Part shown: positions 1 to 9,298 of the stretch, piece by piece
Numbering within the stretch: position 1 is the first letter of the stretch
How the letters are laid out: the number at the start of each line of letters is the position of its first letter
DNA from: JAJFUE01 sp039683515
Lineage (GTDB): Bacteria; Sumerlaeota; Sumerlaeia; MVZB01
Assembly: GCA_039683515.1 (NCBI GenBank)
Contig: JBDKRG010000034.1
Location: 79,760 to 143,759, forward strand
Length of the DNA stretch: 64,000 nt
Reading direction: 5' to 3'
Position numbers and translations under genes: made by a program
The notes under the pieces: model-generated
The model's input: only the letters and a program-made list of their open reading frames with translations
The model's database searches: none
What the model was told of the DNA's origin: nothing

Positions 1-61
1 GCGCTGGCGGCGCTGGCTGTGGATGCAATTCGGCGGCGATGCCGCGCAATAAGGCCCCAAT

Positions 62-1627
62 TTGCGGCGCGGACACGATCCATTTCTGCATATCGTTTTG
101 ATCGCGGCGATCTCGCTCGTGTGGAGCGGGCTGGCGCTGCGCTCGGTCGAGCGGCTGCCTCTGGGGCGCTGGCACCAGTGGGACCAGTCCGACATGCACA
201 TCTACCTCGAGCAGGGGCGGCGGCTCGCGGGCGGGGACTGGCTGGCGCGCGCGCCATACTACCCGTATCACTTGTGGATGAGCGCCGCGCCGCCGCAGCG
301 GTGGGCCGCGTGGTACGGGCACGGCGTGTTTTACCAGGCGCCGCTCTACAGTTATTTCATGGCCGGGTTCCTGAAGGCCGGGATCGAGCCGGCCCATGCC
401 GCGCGGGTGGCGCATGCGCTGGCGCTGGCGGCTATTTGCATTTTGACGTACCTGTTCACCCGGCGCGCGTTCGGGTGGCGGGCGGGGCTGGCCGCGGGGG
501 TGATGGGGGCGCTCTACGGACCGCTGCTCGTGATCGCGAGCCAGCCGCTCAAGGAAACGCTCGCCCTGGCGCTGACGATGTGGATCCTCGTGGGGCTCGG
601 GCGCTGGACCATGCGGCCACAATACAAAACCATTTTCTGCGCCGGGCTCGGCGTCGGCGTCCTGGCGCTCATGCACGAAGGCACGCCGGCGATCGCTCTG
701 GCGATCCTGCTTTCGATCGCCCTCCGCGCGCGCGGCGGGATCAGACCCATACGCCCCATGGTTTCCGTATGCATTTTTGTTCTGGGCGCGCTCGTTGGCT
801 TTTCGCCTTTGCTGGCGAGGAATCTTGCCGTGGGGGCGCCGGCGCTGGCGGTGTCGACGCGGTCGCCGATCACGTGGGCCCTGGCCAACGAGGCTTCGGC
901 GCTCAACGGCGGCGTGACGTGGAGCCCGCCGGGCGAAGGGTTCGTGCGGATGATGGACGGGGCGGCGGGGCGGCCCTTCGGGATTGTCTCGGGGGTGATC
1001 GGCTCGTACGGCGGGCGGGCGTGGGCTTTCTTCGGGCATTGGGCGATGCGCGCGCTGGCGCTGCTGAGCGGCGGCGAGGCGGCCGACAACACCTGCTACG
1101 CCTATTTCCGGCTGTATGTGCCGACGCTTGCGCTGAGCCTGGATTTCCGGTGGCTGCTGCCGCTGGCGGCGGCGGGTCTGGTCAGCGTGAGGGCGCGGCG
1201 GTGGGCCGCCGTGCTGCGCCGGGGGTCGGCGGCCGCGATCGTGCCGGTGTTTTTAGTGATCATGATCGTGGCGATCTCGGCGGTGTTCCCGCTCGGACGG
1301 CTGCGGCTGTTCCTGCTGCCGGCGCTGATCCCGCTGGCCGGGCGCGGGGTCGTGGCGCTGTGGATGGCGATCCGGGCGAGGCTCCCGAGGGCGGCGGCGG
1401 CGCTGGTTGCGGCAATCATTTTCACGGCGATGGTGCAACTGGCGCTGGATCGGACGTGGAAGCTGGGCGGCCTGCGGCCGGCGGATTTCGGCGTCGCGGC
1501 GCAGATCGAACTGCGCGGAGGCAGGCCAGACCTGGCGATCGCCGAGCTCGAGCGCGGCGCGGAACTGACCGGAGACGGAGGCCTCGCAAAACAGGCGGCC
1601 GCCATTCGGGGCATGAAGACGTGGTGA
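62..1627 (+). CDS. Multispanning membrane protein, GT39/PMT-like glycosyltransferase
   Basis: This 521-residue protein is almost entirely hydrophobic helices separated by short Arg-rich loops, so it sits in the cytoplasmic membrane. The first loop carries acidic residues (WDQSDMHIY) and a later FYQAPLYSYF stretch. That layout resembles ArnT/PMT-type lipid-linked sugar transferases, where an acidic loop near the first helix is catalytic. The start is TTG, just after an in-frame stop at 50-52; no good Shine-Dalgarno is visible, so a later start is possible. The C-terminal 60 residues are soluble and helical, TPR-like in character (AIAELERGAELTGDGG). A second transferase of this general type lies at 3308-4999. 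The substrate is not predictable and the family call is tentative. Confidence 0.6.
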   Translation: MRRGHDPFLHIVLIAAISLVWSGLALRSVERLPLGRWHQWDQSDMHIYLEQGRRLAGGDWLARAPYYPYHLWMSAAPPQRWAAWYGHGVFYQAPLYSYFMAGFLKAGIEPAHAARVAHALALAAICILTYLFTRRAFGWRAGLAAGVMGALYGPLLVIASQPLKETLALALTMWILVGLGRWTMRPQYKTIFCAGLGVGVLALMHEGTPAIALAILLSIALRARGGIRPIRPMVSVCIFVLGALVGFSPLLARNLAVGAPALAVSTRSPITWALANEASALNGGVTWSPPGEGFVRMMDGAAGRPFGIVSGVIGSYGGRAWAFFGHWAMRALALLSGGEAADNTCYAYFRLYVPTLALSLDFRWLLPLAAAGLVSVRARRWAAVLRRGSAAAIVPVFLVIMIVAISAVFPLGRLRLFLLPALIPLAGRGVVALWMAIRARLPRAAAALVAAIIFTAMVQLALDRTWKLGGLRPADFGVAAQIELRGGRPDLAIAELERGAELTGDGGLAKQAAAIRGMKTW

Positions 1628-1729
1628 GGATTGCGCGGACCGAATGGACGGCGTTCGATGGACGAGATGGACCGGACGCCGGGGCAACCCCTGTTGCGCA
1701 CCGGAACCGGCGCGTGAATGGCCATCGTC

Positions 1730-2350
1730 CTAATCGGCGCGGATGATGTCCATGTTGCCGACGAAATAGCGGATGCCGCTGACGGTCGTCAGCACGACGC
1801 AGATGAAAATCATGGCGTGCAGGACCCAGCCGAAGACGTTTTCGATTTCCCACCGGCGCATGATCACGCTGTCCCAGAGGTCGAAATAATTGAGCCAGTC
1901 GCGAGCGGCGAGGAAGACCAGCGCGGTGATGATGGTCGTCAGCTGCGCGATGGTCTTGTTCTTGCCCCACCGGTCGGCGGAGAGGACGCGGCCTTCGGCG
2001 ACGGCGAGCTGGCGCAGGCCGGTGATGAGGAACTCGCGGGCCAGGATCAGGACGACCATCCACGCCGGGAAAAGCTTGAGCTGCACCATCGAGACGAACG
2101 CGGCCATGGTGAGGACCTTGTCGGCCAGCGGGTCCATCAGCTTGCCGAAATTGGTGATCCAGCCGTGGCGGCGGGCCAGGGCCCCGTCGTAGTAGTCGGT
2201 CACCGAGGCGGCGATGAAAAGCAGCAGGGCGATCAACCGCAGCGAGGGATTCATGGATTCCGGGAGGCCGAACGGCTGCGGCGTCAGCGCCACAAGGAAG
2301 AAGGGCACGACAAGGATCCGGCTGAGAGTGAGCTTGTTGGCAAGATTCAT
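1730..2350 (-). CDS. pgsA: CDP-diacylglycerol--glycerol-3-phosphate 3-phosphatidyltransferase
   Basis: The enzyme makes phosphatidylglycerol phosphate from CDP-diacylglycerol and glycerol-3-phosphate in the inner membrane. The 206-residue protein has the complete CDP-alcohol phosphotransferase signature: TDYYDGALAR is followed by G, then D and D (FGKLMDPLADK), giving the D-x2-D-G-x2-A-R-x8-G-x3-D-x3-D pattern. The start at MNLANKLTLSR is typical of PgsA; a longer reading frame upstream lacks family features. It lies downstream of the diacylglycerol-kinase-family gene on the same strand with a gap of about 70 nt. Lipid genes therefore cluster here. Confidence 0.93.
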   Translation of the reverse strand: MNLANKLTLSRILVVPFFLVALTPQPFGLPESMNPSLRLIALLLFIAASVTDYYDGALARRHGWITNFGKLMDPLADKVLTMAAFVSMVQLKLFPAWMVVLILAREFLITGLRQLAVAEGRVLSADRWGKNKTIAQLTTIITALVFLAARDWLNYFDLWDSVIMRRWEIENVFGWVLHAMIFICVVLTTVSGIRYFVGNMDIIRAD

Positions 2351-2423
2351 ATTGATCAGAACTATTGAAGACTGACGCCATCCACCCGCGCGGAAGGATA
2401 ACGCAACCGATGCGAGCCTGCAA

Positions 2424-3311
2424 TTATGATTCGGGCGGCAAAAGGATATTGAGGGGCGTGGGGTCGACGCTGATGGCGACCGGGAGGCGGGCGACGACGT
2501 CGCCATCGGCCTGGACGGGGTCGCCCGAGGGGCCCCAGACCTCGACGGAGCGGCCGACCACGAAGCGGCAGTCGCGGAGCCGGTCGAGGCGGCCCGAGAA
2601 AAACGCCGCCATGTAGCGGGCCAGGTGGACGCGGCCGGGGCGCTCGAGGAGGCAGACGTGCAGCTCGGGCCTGAACAGGCTGGCGTTCGGCGCGCAGACG
2701 AACCGCCCGCCGTAAAGGCGCCCGCGCGCCACGATCAGCCACGACGCACGATAATCGGAGCCGTCGACGCGGACGCGGTAATCGCCGCCGCTCCAGCCGA
2801 GCCACTGGCGAAGCGTCTCGGCGGCATACGCGCCGCGCCCCAGGACGTGCTTGAGGTTGAGGCTGACGCCGGCCGTCACGTGGGCGTCGAAACCGATGCC
2901 GGCCATCAGGACGAAGCGGCGGCCGGCGACGAGAGCGGGCCAGACCTGCCGGGGCCGGCCGCGCAGGATGGCGTCCGCAATCGATTCGGGCCCGATGGCC
3001 AGGCCGAGCTCGATCGCGAGGACGTTGGCCGTCCCGAGCGGCACGATGCCGAGCGGCATGGGCGAGCCGGCCAGGCCGTTGATGACCTCGTTGATCGTGC
3101 CGTCGCCGCCCGCGGCGAGGATGGCGTCGAACGGGCCGGCGGCGGACTCGCGCGCGAAGGCCTCGGCGTCGCCCCGGGCCGCGGTCGGCCGGAGCTCCAG
3201 CTCCGCGCCGGAGTCGCGGATTAGCCGCACGACCTGGTCGAAACGGCCCCGGTTGCGGCGGCCGGCCGTCGGGTTGTGGATCATCAGGAGGCGCCTCGGC
3301 GGGGCGCTCAC
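2424..3311 (-). CDS. Diacylglycerol/lipid kinase family protein (YegS/DgkB type)
   Basis: This 295-residue protein is a DAGK-catalytic-domain lipid kinase. It shows the N-terminal HNPTAGRRNRG motif and the nucleotide-binding GGDGTINEVINGL motif, followed by GIVPLGTANVLA. These define the family that phosphorylates diacylglycerol or related lipids. The C-terminal half is the usual beta-rich domain and contains QADGD. Translation starts at a GTG whose last two bases are part of the TGA stop of the upstream glycosyltransferase (GTGA overlap), so the two are translationally coupled. With pgsA downstream this forms a membrane-lipid/envelope operon. Which lipid is used cannot be told from sequence. 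Confidence 0.88.
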   Translation of the reverse strand: MSAPPRRLLMIHNPTAGRRNRGRFDQVVRLIRDSGAELELRPTAARGDAEAFARESAAGPFDAILAAGGDGTINEVINGLAGSPMPLGIVPLGTANVLAIELGLAIGPESIADAILRGRPRQVWPALVAGRRFVLMAGIGFDAHVTAGVSLNLKHVLGRGAYAAETLRQWLGWSGGDYRVRVDGSDYRASWLIVARGRLYGGRFVCAPNASLFRPELHVCLLERPGRVHLARYMAAFFSGRLDRLRDCRFVVGRSVEVWGPSGDPVQADGDVVARLPVAISVDPTPLNILLPPES

Positions 3312-4999
3312 TTCTTCGGCGATTCGTAGAGGACTTCGGGCAGGATCGACAGGACGCGGTTGCCGACGAGGATGAGCGGCTCGGAGCCGGTGGCCTCGCC
3401 CCACTGCTCGCGGACGGGCCAGCCAGGGTTGCCGAGGCGGCTGAACCCGCCGGCGGTGGTCAGAAGCCAGCGCTGGTCCTCGTGGGCCATGAAGATGCGG
3501 ACGTCGCCCGGCGAGCGGAGCCAGTGGGGATCGCGCGTCATGTAAAGCGAGGCCGCCGTGCCGGTGTTCATGAAGCCGACGGCCTCGCCGGCGGCAAGCC
3601 GCTTGTTCAGGCCGGAGGCGACCTGGCGCGGCAGGCGGTCGTCGTAAATGACCGGCATGTAGTACGCGAACAGGAGGATGTAGCCGTACCAGGCGACCAG
3701 GGCCAGGACGGCGATCGAGGCCTTGAGGCGGCGGCGTTTGACCAGGTAGCCGGCCGCGCCGCCGCCGAACGTCAGGGCCGCGAGGGTGCCGAGAACGTAC
3801 CGGCCCGGAGGCGCGGCGGGGAAGAGCGCGGGCTTGAAGATCAGCAGGGCGATCAGCGCCGGGACGCAGACAAGCGCGATGAGGCAGGCCAGCAGCGCGT
3901 GGAACCACAGGAGGCGGTGCGGCCGGCGCGCGCCGAACCCCGCGTCGATGAACCGCGCGGCCAAAATGGCGATCGCCGGGTAGATCACAAGGAGCGAGTG
4001 GTCGCCGTCGGGGATCGGGACGCCCAGGAAGGCCACTCCGGAGATGAGCCAGCAGACGACGAACAGGCCGCGGGCGGGGCCGGGGCGGCGGCGCTCGCGC
4101 CACGCGCACCACAGGCCCGCCGGAAGCAACAGCCCCATCGGGAGCGCCCCGAGCGGGATACGGTCGAGGAACGTCCACGACGGCCGGTCCATGCCCGGAA
4201 ACGCGCACAGCCGCTCGAGCAGGCCGAATTGGAACATCGGGCGATAATAATCGCGCCCCCCCATCGTCGCGGCCGGAACGAACCACAGCGCGACGATCGC
4301 GGCGGCCCACGCCAGGCCCGCCCAGAACAGGTGGCGGCGCAGCGGGTCGTAGCGGCGCGTAAGGAGGGCGTAAAGGATCAGCGCCGCCGGCCAGACCAAC
4401 GCGGCGAGGCCGTTGGCGAGGACGGCGAGCCCGAGCATCGTCCACGCGAACCATGCCCACGCGGCGCCGGCGGGGCGGCCGCCCGCGGGCGGGAACAGGA
4501 TCTTCGCGCTGGCCCAGAACGCCCCCCACAGGAAGGCGCACATCGGCAGATCGAGGTTCAGGTGCTTGGCCTGCCAGGCGAAGCGCATGCTGACGAGAAG
4601 CGCGGCCGCGCCGATCAGGGCGACGCGCGCCCCTTCGAGCCGGCGCATGAGGAGATAGGCAAAACCGAGGCCGGCGAGCGCCAGGACGGCGACCGGCAGC
4701 CGCGCGGCGAGCGGCGTCGACCCGCCCATCAGCCGGAAGCTGATCGCTTCCATCCAGAACACGACCGGCGGCTTGTCCGGGTAGACGTTGCCGAGGCGAT
4801 GCATCACGACGAGGGCGCTGCCGGGGGCGATCTCGCGGCCGACCTGCGCGTAGACGCGCTCGCCGGGCTGGAAGCCGATGCGCCACGCGCCGGCCGCCAA
4901 GAGCGCCGCCGCGGCGACGAACAGGATCGACAGCCAGGCGGCCTCGGCGGCGGGCGGCAGCGGGCGGCGGGCGATCGGAGGGGTTTGGGCGACAGGCAT
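3308..4999 (-). CDS. ArnT/GT39-family glycosyltransferase, membrane-bound
   Basis: This 563-residue protein has many transmembrane helices. The N-terminal periplasmic loop carries ERVYAQVGREI and YPDKPPVVFWME. The DKPP signature is characteristic of the ArnT / PMT_2 superfamily, which moves a sugar from polyprenyl phosphate to lipid A, lipids or proteins. The start is set at MPVAQTPP; an upstream in-frame ATG would add 25 residues unlike the family. The stop overlaps the GTG of the lipid kinase. The sugar and acceptor are unknown. Confidence 0.82.
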   Translation of the reverse strand: MPVAQTPPIARRPLPPAAEAAWLSILFVAAAALLAAGAWRIGFQPGERVYAQVGREIAPGSALVVMHRLGNVYPDKPPVVFWMEAISFRLMGGSTPLAARLPVAVLALAGLGFAYLLMRRLEGARVALIGAAALLVSMRFAWQAKHLNLDLPMCAFLWGAFWASAKILFPPAGGRPAGAAWAWFAWTMLGLAVLANGLAALVWPAALILYALLTRRYDPLRRHLFWAGLAWAAAIVALWFVPAATMGGRDYYRPMFQFGLLERLCAFPGMDRPSWTFLDRIPLGALPMGLLLPAGLWCAWRERRRPGPARGLFVVCWLISGVAFLGVPIPDGDHSLLVIYPAIAILAARFIDAGFGARRPHRLLWFHALLACLIALVCVPALIALLIFKPALFPAAPPGRYVLGTLAALTFGGGAAGYLVKRRRLKASIAVLALVAWYGYILLFAYYMPVIYDDRLPRQVASGLNKRLAAGEAVGFMNTGTAASLYMTRDPHWLRSPGDVRIFMAHEDQRWLLTTAGGFSRLGNPGWPVREQWGEATGSEPLILVGNRVLSILPEVLYESPKK

Positions 5000-5097
5000 C
5001 AACGCATCGGGGTCCGGATGAAACTGGAATTCGCGCGCACAAATGTATCTTATTAGATGCGCCGGTATTGTCAAAATCTTACGATGGGGTTGGGCCG

Positions 5098-5137
5098 GTC
5101 GAACCGCATCGAAGGCGGAACCGCTGGACCGGTTCGA
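5098..5137. repeat. Degenerate REP-like palindrome, family A
   Basis: The sequence reads GTCGAACCGC, then 9 nt later GGAACCGCTGGACCGGTTCGA. It matches the GGAACCGC / GCGGTTCGAC palindromes at 23.7 kb and 52.9 kb and lies just upstream of recO. Confidence 0.5.
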
Positions 5138-5162
5138 TCGTCACTGACTCCGGGCGCGAGCG

Positions 5163-5900
5163 ATGCAGAAAACACAGGCCATTACCCTGGGCGTGTCGCC
5201 GTACAGCGAGACGACGCTCATCGTGAAGCTGCTGACGAGGCAGTTCGGGGTCGTGCGCGCGCTGGCCAAGGGGGCGCGGCGGCCGGGGCGGAATCCCCAG
5301 GCCGCGTTCGAGCCGCTGACGATCGTGCAGGCCATGATCCGGCCCAAGCCGCCCGACGGGCTGGCCTCGATGGGCGAGATCGGCGTCGTGCGCGACTGGC
5401 CGTGGCTGCACCGCGACCTCGCGCGACTGGCGTTCGCGTCGGTGGGGATCGAGATCACCGGCGCGGTGGCCGCGCTCCACCCGCCCGAGCCGGCGTTCTT
5501 CGATTTGGGCAAGGAGTTCCTCGAACGCATGGGCGAGGCGCGCGGGCCGGGCTCGCTCACGATCGCGCTGCTCATGCGGCTGCTGCACGAGGCGGGGTTC
5601 CCGCCGCGCCTGGCCGACCCGCGGTGGACGGCCGAAACAATGCCGGCGCGGCTGGCGTGGGATTACGCGGCCGGGATGTTCCGCGAGGGGGACGGGCGCG
5701 AGGCGGTCGCGACGGGGCTGCCGGGGGCGGCGGTGGCGGCTTTGGCGCCGATGATGGAGTCGGCGCCGGAGCTGGCGGCCGAGCCGGCGATCGCCCCGGC
5801 GATGGGAAAACCGATCCTGAGATGGCTGGTCAGAGTGTGGGAGGATCACCTGGGGCGGCCGCTCAACAGCGCCCGATTCATGGAGAAAATGATTTTTTAG
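5163..5900 (+). CDS. recO: DNA repair protein RecO
   Basis: RecO anneals single strands and, with RecR, loads RecA in the RecFOR pathway. The 245-residue protein has the N-terminal OB-fold typical of RecO: MQKTQAITLGVSPYSETT, LTRQFGVVRALAKGARR and FEPLTIVQ. A helical C-terminal part follows. The ATG start gives the canonical N-terminus. The C-terminal zinc-finger cysteines of some RecO proteins are absent. recR lies in the same window at 63.1-63.7 kb. tRNA-Asp follows within 90 nt. Confidence 0.88.
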   Translation: MQKTQAITLGVSPYSETTLIVKLLTRQFGVVRALAKGARRPGRNPQAAFEPLTIVQAMIRPKPPDGLASMGEIGVVRDWPWLHRDLARLAFASVGIEITGAVAALHPPEPAFFDLGKEFLERMGEARGPGSLTIALLMRLLHEAGFPPRLADPRWTAETMPARLAWDYAAGMFREGDGREAVATGLPGAAVAALAPMMESAPELAAEPAIAPAMGKPILRWLVRVWEDHLGRPLNSARFMEKMIF

Positions 5901-5908
5901 TTCGGCAC

Positions 5909-5938
5909 TTGACAAGGGCGGGGCGATCTTGCGATGCT
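5909..5938 (+). promoter_or_regulatory. Possible sigma70-type promoter for tRNA-Asp
   Basis: A consensus TTGACA at 5909-5914 lies about 70 nt before the tRNA. The -10 is weak (GATGCT at 18 nt, or TGCTAT slightly further), so only the -35 is convincing. Confidence 0.35.
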
Positions 5939-5986
5939 ATCTCTCTGTGTGGTTCCGGGAGGTACGCCGACCAGACCGCACACTGC

Positions 5987-6063
5987 GGGGTCGTAGCTCA
6001 GTTGGTTAGAGTGCCGGACTGTCACTCCGGAGGTCGCGAGTTCAAGTCTCGTCGGCCCCGCCA
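5987..6063 (+). tRNA. tRNA-Asp (GTC), CCA encoded
   Basis: The 77-nt cloverleaf folds by eye. The acceptor GGGGTCG pairs with CGGCCCC, the D arm is GCTC/GAGT, and the anticodon stem is CCGGA/TCCGG with anticodon GTC at 6021-6023. The T arm is GCGAG-TTCAAGT-CTCGT, followed by discriminator G and encoded CCA. A 44-nt copy of its 3' half, starting exactly at the anticodon loop, is found at 14082-14125. Confidence 0.97.
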
Positions 6064-6080
6064 CTCAAGTTCAAGAAATC

Positions 6081-6106
6081 AGCCGCCCTTTCGGGCGGCT
6101 TTTTGT
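6081..6106 (+). terminator. Rho-independent terminator after tRNA-Asp
   Basis: The perfect stem AGCCGCCC/GGGCGGCT with a TTTC loop is followed directly by TTTTTG. It lies 17 nt after the tRNA CCA end. Confidence 0.9.
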
Positions 6107-6173
6107 TTTGAATTGCAATGGAAAATCAGCACGCCGCGCGGCGGCGGGCGCGGGTTGGCCCGCCCAAACCTGA

Positions 6174-6668
6174 TCAGGCCTTCTTCACGCGGCCGCCCCA
6201 GCGGTGATCGAGCATGTAGAGTTGCCCGGGGTTTTTGTAGAACTGCTCCATCAACCCGGCCAGCTCGGTCGCCCATTGCTCCTCTTCCACTTGCTCGTTG
6301 ATGAACCAGTGCAGCGCCACCTCGAGCGCATGGTCCTTTTCTTTTTTGGCCAGCTCGTAGAGGTCGTCGATCATGCCGGTGGTGGACTTTTCCAGCGCCA
6401 GCACCGACTTGACGGCTTCGAACGGGTTTTCGTAAGCGACCTTCGGCGCCGGCAATGCGCCCAATTGAACCTCACCGTTGCGGTCCACCACATGGTCGAT
6501 CAGCCGCTGCGCGTGGCCGCGCTCGTCCTCGACCTGTTTCTCGAACCAGGCGGCCAGGCCGCCGAGGTTCAGGCCCTTGAAGTAGAGGGCCACCCCCTGG
6601 TAAATGTGAGCGTTATTCTGCTCGTGCTGAATCTGCTTGTTCAGTGCATCGAGAACGGTCTTCTTCAT
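6174..6668 (-). CDS. ftnA: Non-heme ferritin
   Basis: This is an iron-storage cage protein of 164 residues, the usual FtnA length. Ferroxidase ligands line up: E16, Y23, E49, H52 (EDERGH), E93, Q126 and E129. The start ATG has an excellent Shine-Dalgarno (AAGGAG, 6 nt upstream), so the upstream in-frame Met is rejected. It lies next to katG on the same strand, about 130 nt downstream, giving a peroxide/iron-protection pair. A second, bacterioferritin-type cage protein is at 61.3 kb. The pair lies inside the segment bounded by tRNA-Asp and its 3' fragment. Confidence 0.92.
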   Translation of the reverse strand: MKKTVLDALNKQIQHEQNNAHIYQGVALYFKGLNLGGLAAWFEKQVEDERGHAQRLIDHVVDRNGEVQLGALPAPKVAYENPFEAVKSVLALEKSTTGMIDDLYELAKKEKDHALEVALHWFINEQVEEEQWATELAGLMEQFYKNPGQLYMLDHRWGGRVKKA

Positions 6669-6799
6669 CGTGATCTCCTTGATCGGGTCTTCACTTGGCC
6701 GATTGTTCATCAATCAATCGGGCCCCCTGATGCTTTGACGGATTTGACGCCGCAACCTGACAGCGCACGTTTCCCTCCCCGCCCGAGTCGGCGCCCCGA

Positions 6800-8983
6800 T
6801 CAAGCCAGGTCGAACCGGTCGAGGTTCATGACCTTGTTCCACGCCGCGACGAAATCGCGCGCGAACGTCTCCTGCGCGTCCGCGCATCCGTAGACTTCGG
6901 CCAGGGCGCGCAGCTGGGAATTCGAGCCGAAGATCAGGTCGACGCGCGTGGCGGTCCACTTGATCTCGCCGGTTTTGCGATCGCGGCCCTCGAATACGTC
7001 GGCCTCTTCCGAGGTCGGCTTCCATACCGTGCCCATGTCGAGCAGGTTCACGAAGAAGTCATTGGTGAGCGCCCCGGGCCGCTTCGTGAAGACGCCGTGC
7101 CGCGTGCCTCCGAAGTTGGCCCCCAGGACGCGCATGCCACCGACGAGGACCGTCATTTCAGGCGCGGTCAGGGTCAGAAGCTGCGCCTTGTCGATCAACA
7201 ATTCTTCGGGACGCACCGCATAGCGGGCCTTCTGGTAGTTTCGGAAGCCGTCCGCCTTCGGCTCGAGCACGCCGAACGACGCAATATCGGTCTGCTCCCG
7301 CAAGGCGTCCATGCGTCCCGGCGCGAAGGGAACCGTCAGGTCGCAGCCGGCGTTCCTCGCCGCCTGCTCGACGCCCGCGCAGCCGCCCAGCACGATCAGG
7401 TCGGCGAGCGAGACCTTTTTGCCGCCGGACTGGGCGCCGTTGAACGAATTTTGAATGCCCTCCAGCGTCTTGAGCACCTTCGCCAGCCGGTCCGGCTGGT
7501 TGACTTCCCAGTCCTTCTGCGGCGCGAGGCGGATGCGGGCGCCGTTGGCGCCGCCGCGCTTGTCGGAGCCGCGGAAGGTCGATGCCGACGCCCATGCGGT
7601 CGAAACCAGCTCCGAGACCGACAGCCCCGAGGCAAGGACTTTCGCCTTGAGCGCGGCGATATCGTTCTCGTCGATCAGCTGGTGATCGACGGCGGGGATC
7701 GGGTCCTGCCAGATGAGCTCTTCGGCCGGAATTTCCGGCCCGAGGTAGCGGGCGCGCGGACCCATGTCTCGGTGCGTTAGCTTGAACCACGCCCGGGCAA
7801 AGGCGTCGGCGAACTGATCCGGATGCTCCATAAAACGCCGCGAAATCTTTTCGTAGACCGGGTCGAACCGCAGCGAGAGGTCCGTGGTCAGCATCGTCGG
7901 CACATGCTTCTGCGCGGGGTCGTGGGCGTCCGGGATCGTCGCGCCGGCCCCCTTGGCCGTCCACTGGTTGGCGCCGGCCGGGCTCTTCGTCAGCTCCCAT
8001 TCGTAGCCGAACAGGTTCCAGAAGAAGTTGTTGCTCCACTTCGTGGGCGTGGTGGTCCAGGTGACTTCCAGACCGCTGGTGATCGTGTCGCCGCCCTTGC
8101 CGGTGCCGAAACTGCTCTTCCAGCCCAGGCCCTGCTGCTCAATGGGGGCCGCTTCGGGTTCGGGCCCCACATGGGTCGCCGGGCCGGCGCCGTGGGTCTT
8201 GCCAAACGTATGGCCGCCCGCGATCAAGGCCACGGTCTCCTCGTCGTTCATCGCCATGCGGGCGAAGGTCTCGCGGATGTCGCGCGCGGCGGCGATCGGG
8301 TCGGGGTTGCCGTTGGGGCCTTCGGGGTTGACGTAAATCAGGCCCATCTGCACGGCGGCGAGCGGGTTCTCCAAGTCCCGATCGCCCGAGTAGCGCTTGT
8401 CGTCCAGCCACTTGTTTTCCGCCCCCCAGTAGACGTCGAGATCGGGCTCCCACACGTCCTCGCGGCCGCCGCCGAAGCCGAACGTCTTGAATCCCATCGT
8501 CTCCAGGGCGACGTTGCCGGCGAGGATCATCAGGTCGGCCCAGGAAATTTTGCGGCCGTATTTCTGCTTGATCGGCCAGAGCAGTCGGCGGGCCTTGTCC
8601 AGGCTGACGTTGTCGGGCCAGCTGTTGAGCGGCGCGAAACGCTGCTGGCCCCGGCCGCCGCCGCCTCGGCCGTCGCCGATGCGGTAGGTGCCGGCGCTGT
8701 GCCACGCCATGCGGATGAACAACGGCCCGTAGTGGCCGAAGTCGGCCGGCCACCACTCCTGCGAGTCGGTCATCAGCGCCGCGAGGTCTTTCTTCACCAC
8801 CGCCAGGTCCAGGCTCTTGAACTCCCCGGCGTAGTTGAAATCCACGCCCATCGGGTTGGACTTGGAGGAATGCTGGTGAAGAAGATCGAGCCTCAACTGG
8901 TTCGGCCACCAATCCCGGTTGGTCGTGCCGGTGATGCGTTCCCGGGTCATGCCCGTGACCGGGCACTTGCTGCCTTCATTCAT
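6800..8983 (-). CDS. katG: Catalase-peroxidase
   Basis: KatG is a bifunctional heme enzyme that removes hydrogen peroxide. The 727-residue protein spans the typical two-domain length. The distal heme motif is IRMAWHSAGTYR (R91, W94, H95). IYVNPEGPNGNPDP holds the Tyr of the usual Met-Tyr-Trp adduct. The proximal region contains GGHTFGKTHGAG. The start is at MNEGSKCPVTG, preceded by AAAGGAG; a Met 14 codons upstream lacks a ribosome site. Ferritin follows in the same direction. A Fur/PerR-like AT-rich element lies 41 nt upstream of the start. Confidence 0.97.
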   Translation of the reverse strand: MNEGSKCPVTGMTRERITGTTNRDWWPNQLRLDLLHQHSSKSNPMGVDFNYAGEFKSLDLAVVKKDLAALMTDSQEWWPADFGHYGPLFIRMAWHSAGTYRIGDGRGGGGRGQQRFAPLNSWPDNVSLDKARRLLWPIKQKYGRKISWADLMILAGNVALETMGFKTFGFGGGREDVWEPDLDVYWGAENKWLDDKRYSGDRDLENPLAAVQMGLIYVNPEGPNGNPDPIAAARDIRETFARMAMNDEETVALIAGGHTFGKTHGAGPATHVGPEPEAAPIEQQGLGWKSSFGTGKGGDTITSGLEVTWTTTPTKWSNNFFWNLFGYEWELTKSPAGANQWTAKGAGATIPDAHDPAQKHVPTMLTTDLSLRFDPVYEKISRRFMEHPDQFADAFARAWFKLTHRDMGPRARYLGPEIPAEELIWQDPIPAVDHQLIDENDIAALKAKVLASGLSVSELVSTAWASASTFRGSDKRGGANGARIRLAPQKDWEVNQPDRLAKVLKTLEGIQNSFNGAQSGGKKVSLADLIVLGGCAGVEQAARNAGCDLTVPFAPGRMDALREQTDIASFGVLEPKADGFRNYQKARYAVRPEELLIDKAQLLTLTAPEMTVLVGGMRVLGANFGGTRHGVFTKRPGALTNDFFVNLLDMGTVWKPTSEEADVFEGRDRKTGEIKWTATRVDLIFGSNSQLRALAEVYGCADAQETFARDFVAAWNKVMNLDRFDLA

Positions 8984-9298
8984 CGCGCTGGCTCCTTTCG
9001 CGGGGTGAATTGCTGGACAATGCATTATTCAATAGTAATGTCTCGCCGCCCATTTTTGCCAGAAATGGCGCATGGCGCGCCGGCGCGGCGCCTGGATCAC
9101 CCTGGCCCGGCGTATGGGTTCACCCCCGACGCCGATTCTTCGGTCACGGTGGGGGCTGGCGAAGCCAGGGCCGAGTTAAGGCTTGAAATCAGCAGGCCCG
9201 AAATGAAAAGATCCGTTCAAATCAGGTTCGTCTCGACTGATTTGCACGTCAACTGAAGTTCCGGTTCAATCGCGTCATCGAACTGCAGGGGGGCCATC
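8984..9298. other. Intergenic region katG / M6-like protein
   Basis: This is the divergent 315-nt spacer between katG and the large secreted protein. It holds the katG ribosome site, an AT-rich dyad at 9024-9039 and a poly-G run before the TTG start at 9299. No gene is seen; short open frames here lack coding features. Confidence 0.6.
9024..9039 (-). promoter_or_regulatory. Candidate Fur/PerR-type operator upstream of katG
   Basis: ATTATTCAATAGTAAT is an imperfect 16-nt dyad (ATTA...TAAT) in an otherwise GC-rich region, 41 nt before the katG start. Peroxide regulators of the Fur family bind AT-rich dyads of this sort. The match is only partial. Confidence 0.3.

Noticed and set aside
5057..6301. 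Long plus-strand frame crossing recO, tRNA-Asp and the terminator
   Set aside because: It lies in another frame of recO and runs through the tRNA; a high-GC artefact.
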